DNA of 64,000 nucleotides from Flavobacteriales bacterium (GTDB lineage Bacteria; Bacteroidota; Bacteroidia; Flavobacteriales_D; Parvicellaceae): NCBI GenBank assembly GCA_018401455.1, contig JAGYKU010000007.1, positions 1 to 64,000 of the forward strand, read 5' to 3'. Shown piece by piece: positions 50,701 to 60,004 of this stretch (position 1 is its first letter; each line of letters starts with the position of its first letter). The notes under the pieces were generated by a model. It saw only the letters and a program-made list of their open reading frames with translations, ran no database searches and was not told where the DNA came from. The position numbers and the translations under genes were made by a program.

Positions 50701-52433
50701 ACAATAGATATTGCCGGAAGAGAATTTACGTTCACTGTAACTTGATTAGTACTCGAACATGCTGTAGGAACATCAGTAACAGTTAAAGTGTAAATAGTAG
50801 TAGCTACTGGATTTACAACAGTGGTTTGAGAAACTCCACCTCCATTATCCCAATTATAAGAATATGGACCTGTAGTTCCTGAACCAGAACCCGATAATGT
50901 TGCGCTTTCTCCTTCACAGATAAAATAATCTGGACCAACAGTTACTACTGGAATTGGAGGGTCTATAAGAGTAAATGTTTGGTTGAGTACAGAACGACAA
51001 TTTACACCAGAATTTCCAATTGAATCTAAAGTGTAAACACCTGCAGGTAAGTTGTTTAAAACAAAATTACCAGATGCGTCTGAATTTGAAGTAAATGGAG
51101 TTGTAGAACCATTATAAAACAATTCATAAGAAGTAGAAAAACTTAAACCAGTAAGAAGAATTTGTCCGTCTACACCACCGCAAGTTGATGGGTTAATAGA
51201 GCTTGGAGTTGTAATAGATGGAACTTCGAAAACTCTTATAAAAGCAGTATCTGTAAAATTACAACCATCAGAGGTTAACGTAATTATCAAAGAATCTTGA
51301 ATCCCTGAATTGAATGCTGGACCTATCATCAAATCCAGAAAAATATCATTTCCAAATGAGTTTAACAAATCGATATTATTGTTTGGAGATGTAGGGGGGA
51401 ATCCAGAAGCCCACTGTGCACTGTAAGACCCACCATTATACACATGATTTCCTACTGTAACAGTGGCGGTACTATTACTTGTACAAAGTGAGTCCGTATA
51501 AATCAGTTGAGGAGTTGGCAAAACAGTTATAACTATAGAGTCCCCGTAAGGGCCGTAACATCCCGCAACTGAATCTACAGCCCAAAAAGTGTGTGATCCA
51601 ACAGCTAGACCTGAAGGATAATAAAAAGGACCTTCAAACAGTCTATTTGCAGGGTTATAATCATTACTTGAGAACCAAATTGTTGTATTAGCCATTTCAT
51701 CATAGCCATTTAACTCGGGAATAGTACCTTCGCAAATAGTATCTTGAAAAGAATAAATGTATAATGAAAATAAATCGGCAGCACTAGACGAATAACTAAA
51801 TTCCGAAGTAACCATTTTTGAAAGCGAAGCATTATTATTCGTTAAACGAGTACTTGTAGCAACAAATCCTCCTTCGAAAATAAAACCAAAATCTACAGTA
51901 AAGGTGTCAATTGGTTGCGACTGAGAGATATATGTTCTAAAAATAAGAGTATCCCCTTCATTTCCATTAGTAGTGTTGAAAAACTCAATCATATAATCTT
52001 CACCAGGTTCATTTTCATGTTCGATATCAAAAATTGTGGTAATACAATTTGTAGCAGTAAATAAATTAGGAGGAGTCATACCATTATTGGCTATCGGAGA
52101 GTTGCCTTGAGTATTTTCAATATCTAAAGGGCCTATATCAATACCAAAAGGATAGTTGTATATAAAACTTGGGTTATTGTTATATAATGAGTTGTTAGCT
52201 ATAAATACTTCATCACAATTGTTTATGCTAATTCCTTTTTGATTGTTTTCCCAAATGATATTTCCATGCCCTGCAATTGTATCTCCAATATTTACTTTGA
52301 AATACTGATCTATTGAAATTCCGATATCATTAGGAGAAGTGAAAGTAGCACTTGGAATTCTTCCGATGGTATTAGCCAATATCGAATCATTAGAAATTAC
52401 AGATGAATCACCAACTAGTCGTTCCGATTCCAT
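47709..52433 (-). CDS. Giant SprB-like adhesin, central and C-terminal part with T9SS type B sorting domain
   Basis: This clean open frame of 1574 codons is the main part of a larger protein whose N-terminus lies at 54749; the Met at 52433 is internal, not a true start. From about residue 300 it carries many SprB-type repeats with the pattern 'C.G..DG......GG..P(Y/F)..W......(L)..G.Y.(L).V.D..GC'. Examples are NATCFGVADGTMAASASGG and STNVTCFGFSDGTAEAIPNGG. The last 95 residues form the gliding-type CTD (NAFSPDGDGVNDNF, FVNRWGDEI, WDGRNKNGEFVTNGTYFY, final VVR), a type B T9SS sorting domain. It is predicted to be a large cell-surface adhesin, displayed and anchored by the SprF-like protein downstream. 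Confidence 0.9.
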   Translation of the reverse strand: MESERLVGDSSVISNDSILANTIGRIPSATFTSPNDIGISIDQYFKVNIGDTIAGHGNIIWENNQKGISINNCDEVFIANNSLYNNNPSFIYNYPFGIDIGPLDIENTQGNSPIANNGMTPPNLFTATNCITTIFDIEHENEPGEDYMIEFFNTTNGNEGDTLIFRTYISQSQPIDTFTVDFGFIFEGGFVATSTRLTNNNASLSKMVTSEFSYSSSAADLFSLYIYSFQDTICEGTIPELNGYDEMANTTIWFSSNDYNPANRLFEGPFYYPSGLAVGSHTFWAVDSVAGCYGPYGDSIVITVLPTPQLIYTDSLCTSNSTATVTVGNHVYNGGSYSAQWASGFPPTSPNNNIDLLNSFGNDIFLDLMIGPAFNSGIQDSLIITLTSDGCNFTDTAFIRVFEVPSITTPSSINPSTCGGVDGQILLTGLSFSTSYELFYNGSTTPFTSNSDASGNFVLNNLPAGVYTLDSIGNSGVNCRSVLNQTFTLIDPPIPVVTVGPDYFICEGESATLSGSGSGTTGPYSYNWDNGGGVSQTTVVNPVATTIYTLTVTDVPTACSSTNQVTVNVNSLPAISIVSPSDICDGSTHTYDATVTGAGPFNFNWQNGIDFVSNAVEDASTVVLIPGTYIHKLIVTDVNGCVDSSNVTLNVNPLPNEGNPFISDLTCNGSFDGSIMLAPVGSYNYNWTGPNGFTSSNQNIIGLEAGSYSLTMTDAVSGCISNYNAVVNEPSLIHPNAVVTNATCFGVADGTMAASASGGIGGYTYDWYTDAGLTSLYSSSNPVTSVLGGVYYLLVTDANSCQRDTMITVNQPPQIILSPTVTSNYNGFEISCAGNSDGELDVVVSGGVSPFIFDWNDGVTTVSTTQTATNLPAGNYNINVTDVNGCFQTSSINLFEPTAVSVNANSTNVTCFGFSDGTAEAIPNGGTGAFTIDWYNDPYITWFSSANPVNNLSPGAYYVEAIDANGCVAQFGPVSINEPTEILASFGSTQEICDGNSDGSLFVQNVSGGVTSTSYTVSWQTNPGGVSVGTGDSLINVGVGDYIGEVTDANGCLVNGVVDIQPGETFNPFIAVFSTDSCVNSNSFTFEPINSPSSGINDISWNFMNATPATSSNFVASGIQFNGAGNQTVDASYTSNNGCIFDTTFTVQIFDTATLDIQSIDISCFGSVDGSITSSASGGLPPYQYSFNSGAFATINSWNALNTGSYSLQVQDNAGCVGTLQNVVIIEPTEITYDTLVTDIICGLNNGSAEVINVNGGSGTVSFEWFEDNDLIISLGTNNPLSNLTSQTYYFVGTDANGCEVFGEATVGVGAASIPVPTIDQGTLLAICEDPSGSSYPVLSATSNAGTTGTFTWYIGSLSGNTSTGNTLDLDNSNVANHYIYLTEENGGCVSEADSIELQLEIYDATFDYEPSFCLGDAVQINGSGSGDILWYNSNADVSDTTIFNPIITPTSATSTYYMYIGTTNCLFYDSIVLVADPNCDNNVITVNAFSPDGDGVNDNFILDIPSLLGEANSVTFVNRWGDEIQKYQNYNNNDIVWDGRNKNGEFVTNGTYFYIVEIPSLQFKQTGWIQVVR

Positions 52434-54749
52434 TATTTCCTATAAAGTTTCCTAAATTTAAAACCACCTATAACTGTTGAAGATCCATTATAGATTTCTA
52501 TACCTGCTTTCTTGATTAGGTCCACTGTACTATCAGGAAGAATACCAATAAAATTGTTTTGAATTTTGGTGTTTGTTGCAAGATCTAGATAAACTCCAGT
52601 GTTGTAGTCTCCTAAAGTAGTATTACAAATGTAGTTTCTTCTGCCTCCAGCACTCCAATTATATTTGAAGAAGCACTAGGGCCATATATTGCAATTCCAT
52701 GATACCCATTATAAGCATTGGTTTGATTTAAAGAAACAGAATAACCGAAATGGTTTCCTATCATTTTATTATTTCCACCATCTAAAATTTTAACAGCACC
52801 TTCAATAGAAGATGTAAAATAATTACCTAAGTTAGACTCCTCCAATAAAATTACTAGAGGCAGATGTACCTTTCAATTAGAAAGCATATGAAAAATAGTA
52901 TTGTTATTACTAAACTCTCCTGAAAATCCAGTCCAAAATATTGTTAGTATATTTTATTGTTTGGAGCGTTAGTATAGATAAATTCTTAAAAGTTTCCTGT
53001 AAAATATTCCTGTCTTCCCAACAAAGTGAGCCTCCAATTGTATTTCCTATTCCAACTGTATTAAGAAAAACCAATGAAGTGTCAGAGGTAGGATCTACGT
53101 CAAATTCAGTTTTTCCATCTTTCACTAAACCAAAATGTTATTTTTAATAATATTTTGATTAGTGCTAAAACTTCTAACTCCTGCATTAATGTTACCAGAA
53201 ATTACATTTCTTCTGTTGTGATATAATTTTCCAGTGTAAATCCAAAACCTCCAAGAAAAATGAAGAATTATTATCAGCAATAATTCCATACATATTTTTA
53301 TCGCTTTCACCAAACCCAACTGCTCCTATGTGACAACCTTCTATAATGGTATTTTGACCATTGACTTTATTGCACATGAATTGGTGGTAGCATTCATGTT
53401 TCTAAATTCTAGACCAGCAATATATACAGAATCAGTTAGTACACCTGTTCCTATTGCCTGAAGTTCAGTACTAAAATTCCCATCAAAAGTAACTAAGTTC
53501 AATGCTGGCCTTATCAAAGTATCCACATTGTTTCCTGGCCCAGGAACACGAGATCCGTTTTGAGAAAAACCATTTACAATCGTATTAGATTTGTTTAACC
53601 AAAGACCTCCTATAGGCAGATCTCCACTAGTTAGAATAGGAATAGAAAGCATTTCAAAAACTATGGCTTCGTTGCCACTCAAGGAACCTAAACTTGAACT
53701 TATAGATATTAAATCGTTAGAAAACCTCACCGTATTAGGTGTGTATTCAACAGCTCCTGCATCCGCAAATTCAAGACTAGTTCCATCATCCATTACACGC
53801 CAAACTCTTCTTTGGTCATAAAGGGGCAAGCCACTGGGTTGGTATCTATATTAATTCCCTGCGCTTGCATTGTCCGCAAAAGGAAAATACTTTAACCCCC
53901 AACCATCAGTAACCATAGTTCCTAAAGTTACAGCGGTGTTAATGAGATCACTTCCCGAAGGAGCCCAATCTCCTGGAGGCATTATCACGGGTAACATTTC
54001 CTCCTTGAGAATTAATTGTACCACCATTATTAATTATTATTTGATTAATTCCACTACCACTGCTTGTGTGATTATGTTATTTCTTAGATTAACAGTAGCA
54101 CCAGTTTCAACGCTGATAAACTCTGGCATTTAATCCTCCAGTTATTGTTTGTCCATTATCTAAAAAAAGTGTTATGAATTAAACTCTGTAGAACCTGCAG
54201 AAAAGACCAATGCTCCACCAAACGTATTAGCTTCATTTTGAAAGAACGTACAATTGCGAATTTGGCAGTATTACCAGAAAAAGACATACCCCCGCTGCAT
54301 TAGCAGATATATTATCCATAAATGAACATCCTTCAAACCCAACATTCCCACCATCCACGTTTCACATTTATTGTCCCTAAAAATGCAGAGTTCACACCAA
54401 TACAAGTAGCACTCCCATTAAAAAACCCAATACCATCGAAATTAAAATTAAAACTTCCAGAATGGAAATTAAAAGCAGATTCCACAACTCCATTAATCAA
54501 ACTCATGTCTATGTTAAAATGAATAGGTCCAGGTCCAATAATAACAAGATTTTTATTTAACACTATTCCCGTTTGTAATGTCAAGATCCCAGCCACATCA
54601 ATAAATACAGTATCTCCTGTATTTGACGCGGCTATTTGATCTCTCAAACTTCCTGTTCCTGAATCGTTGGTGTTTTTAACATAATGCCTAGTTGCATTAA
54701 ATGCAAAAGGAATAAAAATAAGACAAAACAATAATATTAAACTTTTCAT
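52434..54749 (-). pseudogene. SprB-like adhesin, N-terminal parallel beta-helix part, frameshifted
   Basis: The gene's true start is the ATG at 54749 (MKSLILLFCLIFIPFAFNA, signal peptide), followed by the common T9SS-cargo opening RHYVKNTNDSGTGSLRDQI and right-handed beta-helix turns (INGVVESAFNF, FNFDGIGFFNG, NTIVNGFSQNGSRVPGPGN, IIEGCHIG, NIIGVLEAE). The pieces lie in alternating frames through 52434-54333, while 54333-54749 is clean. Joined to 47709-52433 this makes one protein of about 2,350 residues. The frame damage coincides with an error-rich patch, so the gene may be intact in the organism. Confidence 0.75.
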
Positions 54750-54962
54750 AAATGTTCGTATTTAATTAAAATACCTATTGATCAAATAAATATATCGACA
54801 AGAGGTAATTTTTAAGAGGACGAAATTACAAAAGTAATAGTTGTCTGACAAATTTTTATTGTGAATTTAAGATTAATAAGGATAAAGTGTAATTTTCATA
54901 ATGATAATTATCTTTTTTTCGTTCACTTAAGAATAAAAAAATAAAAGTTTAATTTTTTTTTA

Positions 54963-54970
54963 TATCTTTG
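54963..54970 (+). promoter_or_regulatory. Bacteroidota -7 element (TATCTTTG)
   Basis: TATCTTTG precedes the ATG at 55007 by 36 bp and is set in a very T-rich leader; it is the likely promoter of the small secreted protein gene. Confidence 0.55.
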
Positions 54971-55006
54971 AATTTAAATTATTAACTACAATTAAAATTT
55001 AACATT

Positions 55007-55378
55007 ATGAAAAATATTTTAACAACATTAGCGCTTGTATTTTCAATAGGTTTTGCACATGCTCAAACAGCAAGTTTTGACTCTAAAACTTCCAAAAAAG
55101 TTATAGACAATGAAAACGTAAGTTTTAATTTCACTTTGGAAGAAGTGAAAGGAAATCAAAAAGAAATTGCAGAAAAAATGAAGGCTCACAAAGGAATTAA
55201 CAATGTTACTATCAATGGGAATGTTGTAAAAGTAGATTTACCGAAAGCAAACAGCAAGGGAACTATGAATTCAATGTTACTTTCAGTAGGAATCAAAACT
55301 GTGAAAGTAGATGGTAAAACAATGCCAACTAATGAATTAATGAGTTATTTAAGGGAGCAGAAAGCCCAAAAAAAATAA
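55007..55378 (+). CDS. Small periplasmic or secreted hypothetical protein, 123 aa
   Basis: The signal peptide MKNILTTLALVFSIGFAHAQ is clear (cleavage after Ala 19). The mature part has one alpha/beta unit with KAHKGINNVTINGNVVKVDLPK and SMLLSVGIKTVKVDGK, which by strand-helix-strand order is reminiscent of a heavy-metal-associated (HMA) fold, but the CxxC metal motif is absent. The gene has its own promoter and terminator, so it is monocistronic. The function is unknown. Confidence 0.7.
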   Translation: MKNILTTLALVFSIGFAHAQTASFDSKTSKKVIDNENVSFNFTLEEVKGNQKEIAEKMKAHKGINNVTINGNVVKVDLPKANSKGTMNSMLLSVGIKTVKVDGKTMPTNELMSYLREQKAQKK

Positions 55379-55401
55379 TTTTTTATTTTTGAAAAATAAT
55401 T

Positions 55402-55430
55402 AAAGACCTCCAATTGGCGGTCTTTTTTTT
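55402..55430 (+). terminator. Rho-independent terminator
   Basis: AAAGACC (55402-55408) pairs with GGTCTTT (55419-55425), with an inner CCA/TGG pairing, followed by a run of T to 55430. It lies 24 bp past the stop of the 123-aa gene and before the sulfotransferase operon. Confidence 0.8.
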
Positions 55431-55454
55431 TAATACTTAAATCTATTCATATCA

Positions 55455-56519
55455 ATGATTTCAAATGAGGAGTTAGACAAAATAAAGATGAATTTTATCA
55501 TTGGTCCTGGCAGAAGTGGGACTACTTTGTTGATGATGCTCTTGAATTACAGTGATGAATGTGTGGCAACTCCTGAAATCAAGCATTTAATATATTTTTA
55601 TAAACGTTTTGGAACAATGAAACAAATTAGTCCAGAAATGAAAATCGAATATGAAAAATATTTTAGTTTATTCAAAGTGTCATCGAGCAACCCTCTATAC
55701 CAAATAGATAAAGAAAAAGTATTGTCTGCTTTTGAAGGGAACGAATCATGCGACTATGGTCAGTTAAATAAAAAAATTCATCTTTTATTACACAACAAGA
55801 CCTCATCAAAAATACAAAGTATTGTAGATAAAAACAACCTTTACACATTTCATTTTGAAAAATTAATAGCAATATATCCCGAAGCTAAATTTTGCGTTAT
55901 GATTAGAGACTACAGGGCATTTGTTGCGTCAAATCTAGAAAGTCAACACAAATTTAAACAAAATAAATCTGCAGTTTTTTATGCTATAGTTTGGAGATTT
56001 TATGCAAAAAAAATACAGCAATTATATTTGAAATATCCAGAAAAAATTAGCATAGTTAAATATGAAATTCTGGTTGAAAACCCAGAAGAAACTATCGCAA
56101 ATATATATTACAATTTCGGGTTAAATTTTAATGATAATATATTTGATTATAGGTTATCTATTGAGGAAAAAGTAAAACAGTATAGCGCAACTTCAAATCC
56201 TGACCCAAGAATATTAAAAAAAATAACAGACCTGTCTAAACCTATTTCAAATTCAAGAGTAAATATTTGGAATGAAAAACTAAACGACAAGACAAGAAAA
56301 AAAATAGAAATAATTTGTGGTAATGATGGATTGTTTTTCAATTACAAAACAGAAAACCAATTTTCTTCACTAGAAAAGATTTTCATGAAAATAAAGTATT
56401 TTTATTTAGAAATTAGGGTTTATGTTTTTTTTAAACTAAACTCTATAAATTTACATCATTTTTTAAATGTAAAAAGAAGAGTGAAGCACAACATTAACAA
56501 CAAATATATACGACAGTAA
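55455..56519 (+). CDS. Sulfotransferase family protein 1
   Basis: Sulfotransferases move sulfate from PAPS to a hydroxyl or amine, usually of a glycan or lipid. The 354 residues show the 5'-phosphosulfate loop FIIGPGRSGTTLLM (about residues 14-27) and the 3'-phosphate motif VMIRDYRAFVASNLES (about 148-163), followed by WRFYAKKIQQL. An alternative start at Met 12 is possible. No signal peptide is seen, so it is cytoplasmic and acts on a precursor before export. The stop codon shares one base with the next start (TAATG), implying coupling. It is one of three tandem paralogues. Confidence 0.85.
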   Translation: MISNEELDKIKMNFIIGPGRSGTTLLMMLLNYSDECVATPEIKHLIYFYKRFGTMKQISPEMKIEYEKYFSLFKVSSSNPLYQIDKEKVLSAFEGNESCDYGQLNKKIHLLLHNKTSSKIQSIVDKNNLYTFHFEKLIAIYPEAKFCVMIRDYRAFVASNLESQHKFKQNKSAVFYAIVWRFYAKKIQQLYLKYPEKISIVKYEILVENPEETIANIYYNFGLNFNDNIFDYRLSIEEKVKQYSATSNPDPRILKKITDLSKPISNSRVNIWNEKLNDKTRKKIEIICGNDGLFFNYKTENQFSSLEKIFMKIKYFYLEIRVYVFFKLNSINLHHFLNVKRRVKHNINNKYIRQ

Positions 56520-57583
56520 TGTCTTTAGGTGAAAACACAAACATATCTTACATCATTGGAATTGGTAGGTCTGGAACTACTTTGGTAAGTAATCTTTTGA
56601 AAAGACACCAGAATATTCACTGTGTCCCAGAAGCAGTTTTCCTTGTTTTTTTTTTAAATAAATTCAAAAACAAAAACATCAACAAAAAAGAGTTCGATTT
56701 GATAATAAAGCATATAGAAATTTATGGTTTATCTCACCCTTGGGTGGGGTGGCATTTCGATAAGAACAAACTTATTAAAGGTTTTGAAGAACTTACTAAT
56801 AAAAAACTATTTGTTTCTTATGAAGAAACCGTTAAAATGATTTACGAAAGTTTTATTATTAAAAACAAGCCTATTGTCAAAACAAAATACATTTTGGATA
56901 AAAACCCTTCGTATTCTTTGTATCTAAACCAACTTCAAGAATTTTCTTCGAAGTCTAAATTTCTACTCATAATTCGAGACTACAGAGCCAATGTGTTGTC
57001 CAGAAAACAAAGTGTTTACTACAAGTCCCCAAACATAGTATATAATGCATATAGATGGAGAATTTTTAATAATAATATTTTAAAATTTCATACTTCACAT
57101 AAAACACGTTCAATAATTGTAAAATATGAAGATTTGGTAACTGAAAACGATTTACATTTGAATAAAATATATAAATTCTTTGACCTAGATCCGAAAATGG
57201 TTTTAAAAAATTATAATGAAGAAATAGAACTTGACAACAAAGAAATTCCTGAAAAGTATAAAGTTAGATTTTTTAAAAAGTACTCAGACCTAAACAAAAA
57301 AGTAAATCAATCTAGAAGAGATTCATGGAAAGAAGAGCTTTCTAAAAAGGAAATTTTTATTTGTGATGTATTTTGCAATTCAATAGGTGTAAAATTTGGA
57401 TATAATTCTGAGTATAAAATCAATATATTTCAAAAGTTTTATTATCATTGCAGATATATTATCCCAATATCAAAAGCTATAATCGAAGTTTATAAGGATT
57501 ACATCATCTACTATATGCCACCAACTTTTAAGTTAAAAAAGTTAATTGAACGATACAAGAAGAATGGATTCATTAAAAAATAA
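56519..57583 (+). CDS. Sulfotransferase family protein 2
   Basis: This is the second paralogue, 354 residues. The 5'-phosphosulfate loop is YIIGIGRSGTTLV (about residues 10-22) and the 3'-phosphate motif is LIIRDYRANVLSRKQS (about 146-161), with YRWRIFNNNILK after it. The C-terminal part is rich in Lys, Tyr and Phe, as in the neighbours. It overlaps the third copy by 20 bp and the first by one base, so all three should be translated from one message. Tandem paralogues suggest sulfation at different positions or of different acceptors. Confidence 0.85.
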   Translation: MSLGENTNISYIIGIGRSGTTLVSNLLKRHQNIHCVPEAVFLVFFLNKFKNKNINKKEFDLIIKHIEIYGLSHPWVGWHFDKNKLIKGFEELTNKKLFVSYEETVKMIYESFIIKNKPIVKTKYILDKNPSYSLYLNQLQEFSSKSKFLLIIRDYRANVLSRKQSVYYKSPNIVYNAYRWRIFNNNILKFHTSHKTRSIIVKYEDLVTENDLHLNKIYKFFDLDPKMVLKNYNEEIELDNKEIPEKYKVRFFKKYSDLNKKVNQSRRDSWKEELSKKEIFICDVFCNSIGVKFGYNSEYKINIFQKFYYHCRYIIPISKAIIEVYKDYIIYYMPPTFKLKKLIERYKKNGFIKK

Positions 57584-58607
57584 TGTTCATCTACCCTTAC
57601 CCGAAATGGTATTTCTAATAGGAATGGGACGATCGGGGACCACCTTGTTGACGAATATTTTGAATCTACACGATGAGGTAGTAGCAACACCAGAAAACGA
57701 ATTTATAATAAATTTTCATAATACATTTAGGAATAAAGATTTTAAGAAGAATAAAGTAATTGAGGAATTTGTTGACTTGCTTCAATACAAATACAGTAAA
57801 ACTGTAAGTTTTTGGAAGCCAGATAAAGGCTTATTAAACAGCATTATGGAGATGGAAGATTCTCAAAAGACTTATGAAAATGTATGTAAATTGGTCTATT
57901 TACACTATCCATTTGCTGAACATAAGCAAAAAGTCAAATTGATAATAGATAAAAATCCGGTCTATTCAATATATATTAAAGATCTCAAGAAACTTTATCC
58001 TAGAGCAAAGTTTATTGTTTTAGTGAGGGATTATAGAGACAATATCATTTCGAGAAAAAGATACTCAGATCCCAAAAGTTCATTATACAAATTAGCGGCC
58101 TCTTGGAATTATTTCTATGATGTTATAAAAAAGGATAGCATGGGTATTTCGAATGATATTATCTATATAAAATATGAAAATCTAGTAGAACAGCCAGAAA
58201 AAGAACTAAAAACCCTGTGTTCCTTTTTAGGAATTCGCTATCACAAAAAACTGTTATCTTTTCAAGATTTATCTAAAAAAATTAAATCACATTTCAAAAA
58301 TCAAGTTACACAAAAGGTTTTTGATAAAATCACAAACATGCATGAGAATCTAGAAAAAGAAATCAATACCAATAGAGTAAATGCTTTTAAAAATGAAATG
58401 GAAATTAAAGATCTTAAATTACTAGATCAAATTTGCAAGACTAATGCTAAATTATTTAATTACAAATCGTCAGATAATTCTAATTTAGAGTTGTCTTTTT
58501 TAGAAAAAGTCAACTATTTTATTTCCTATTTTTATGTAAAATTATATTACAAATCTAGGCCTTTTATCAATAGATTTCCGTTGAAATTCAAACTAATAAA
58601 AGAATAA
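57564..58607 (+). CDS. Sulfotransferase family protein 3
   Basis: I chose the ATG at 57564 (MDSLKNNVHLPLP). A TTG at 57546 is in frame but lies deeper in the previous gene. The 347 residues have the loop FLIGMGRSGTTLLTN (about 17-31) and the motif VLVRDYRDNIISRKRYS (about 155-171), then LAASWNYFYDVIKK. The last residues are basic and hydrophobic. It is followed after 4 bp by the MBOAT gene, linking sulfation to O-acylation in one operon. Confidence 0.85.
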   Translation: MDSLKNNVHLPLPEMVFLIGMGRSGTTLLTNILNLHDEVVATPENEFIINFHNTFRNKDFKKNKVIEEFVDLLQYKYSKTVSFWKPDKGLLNSIMEMEDSQKTYENVCKLVYLHYPFAEHKQKVKLIIDKNPVYSIYIKDLKKLYPRAKFIVLVRDYRDNIISRKRYSDPKSSLYKLAASWNYFYDVIKKDSMGISNDIIYIKYENLVEQPEKELKTLCSFLGIRYHKKLLSFQDLSKKIKSHFKNQVTQKVFDKITNMHENLEKEINTNRVNAFKNEMEIKDLKLLDQICKTNAKLFNYKSSDNSNLELSFLEKVNYFISYFYVKLYYKSRPFINRFPLKFKLIKE

Positions 58608-58611
58608 TGTA

Positions 58612-59998
58612 ATGAACTTTGCTTCTTTTCCATATCTTTTGTTTTTAGCCGTGATTGTCTTTTTGTTTTATCGTTTTTCTGATAAAAGGAAAATCATAAT
58701 TTTATTAGCATCTTACCTCTTTTACTCTTTTTCGGAGTCGGCTTTGCATTATTGATGTTTGTTACAAGTTGGATAACTTATTGGGCAAGTTCTAAAAGTT
58801 ATTACAGTACTTCTCCAAAATGAGAAAGTTTTATTTTTTATTCGGTTTAGTTATTGATTTAATCATTTTTGTGATTTTCAAGTACTTTCACTTGATTGAT
58901 ATAGAGATGATGAATTGGCCAAATTTTTCTGCTCAAGATTTATTAATCCCTCTTGGAATATCCTTTTATACTTTCAAAACCTTGGGATATTGTATTGATA
59001 TTTATCAAAAAAAATATAGCCCAATCGATTCGTTTTCTGATTATGCATTATCGGTAAGTTTTTTTCCTCAACTAATTGCTGGGCCAATTGAAAAATCAAA
59101 AAACTTATCTGTTCAATTCAATAGATGTGAAAATTTTAATCCTCAAAACATTATTGATGGAGGTAAATTAATTTTGTGGGGGATGTTTAAAAAAATTGTA
59201 ATTGCAGATTCAATTGCTCAAATAATCAATCCGTGTTTTGCAAATATAGATGAATATCAAGGGTTTGAATTATGGCTTATATTGTTTGGTTTTGTGTATC
59301 AAATTTATGTTGATTTTTCTGGCTATTCTGATATTGCAATTGGCTCTGCAATATTGTTCAACATTAATTTGCCTGCTAATTTTAACAAACCCTTTTATTC
59401 TAAAAGTGTTGGTGAATTTTGGATAAGATGGCACATTACTTTCTCTAGATGGCTCAAAGAATATGTGTTTGACAACATAGGAGGAGTCGTAAGAGGGAAC
59501 AAATTAAGAACTGTGATTAACTTATGGATACTCTTTCAATTGGTCGGCATTTGGCATGGCGCCACGTTGAATTATATGTTGTATGCAAATCTAGCTTTTA
59601 TATGGATGCTCGGAGATATCACTACAAGAAAAAAAAGAAAGAAAATATTTAAGAAAAAAAATTCTTTCAGTCCTATTTTAAATTATTTAACTATCATTTT
59701 GATGATGATGAGTTTGTGCATATTTTTTAGAACATCGAATTTTAATGAAAGCATATATATTGTAAAAAACTTATTTTTGTTTGAAAATTACACCATGACT
59801 TTTACAAAAGTATATACAGTATTTGGGTTAATACTAATATTTGAGTTTTTTCAATATTTTCAAATTTCGCCTAAAGGGACATGCGTTGAGAATGTCAAAA
59901 GCTTCAAAATTCGTGCTCTGTTATATGTGTTTATGATTTTTTGTTTAGTTTTTTTGAGTATGCGTGCAGACATTACTTTTCAATATTACCAATTTTAA
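58612..59998 (+). pseudogene. MBOAT family O-acyltransferase (AlgI/DltB-like), two single-base gaps in the 5' part
   Basis: MBOAT proteins move acyl groups from a cytoplasmic donor across the membrane to glycans. From the ATG at 58612 the reading MNFASFPYLLFLAVIVFLFYRF is typical. One T is missing near 58730 (TCTTTTTCGG) and one A near 58820 (CCAAAATGAG); restoring both gives 463 codons in one frame. After 58820 the frame is clean with the family landmarks KYFHLIDI, PLGISFYTFKTLGYCIDIY, FFPQLIAGPIEK, YVDFSGYSDIAIG, FWIRWHITFSRWLKEYVF and the catalytic His region GIWHGATLNYMLYANL. About 9-11 membrane helices. Two homopolymer gaps within 90 bp suggest a sequencing error. Confidence 0.85.
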
Positions 59999-60004
59999 AT
60001 AATC

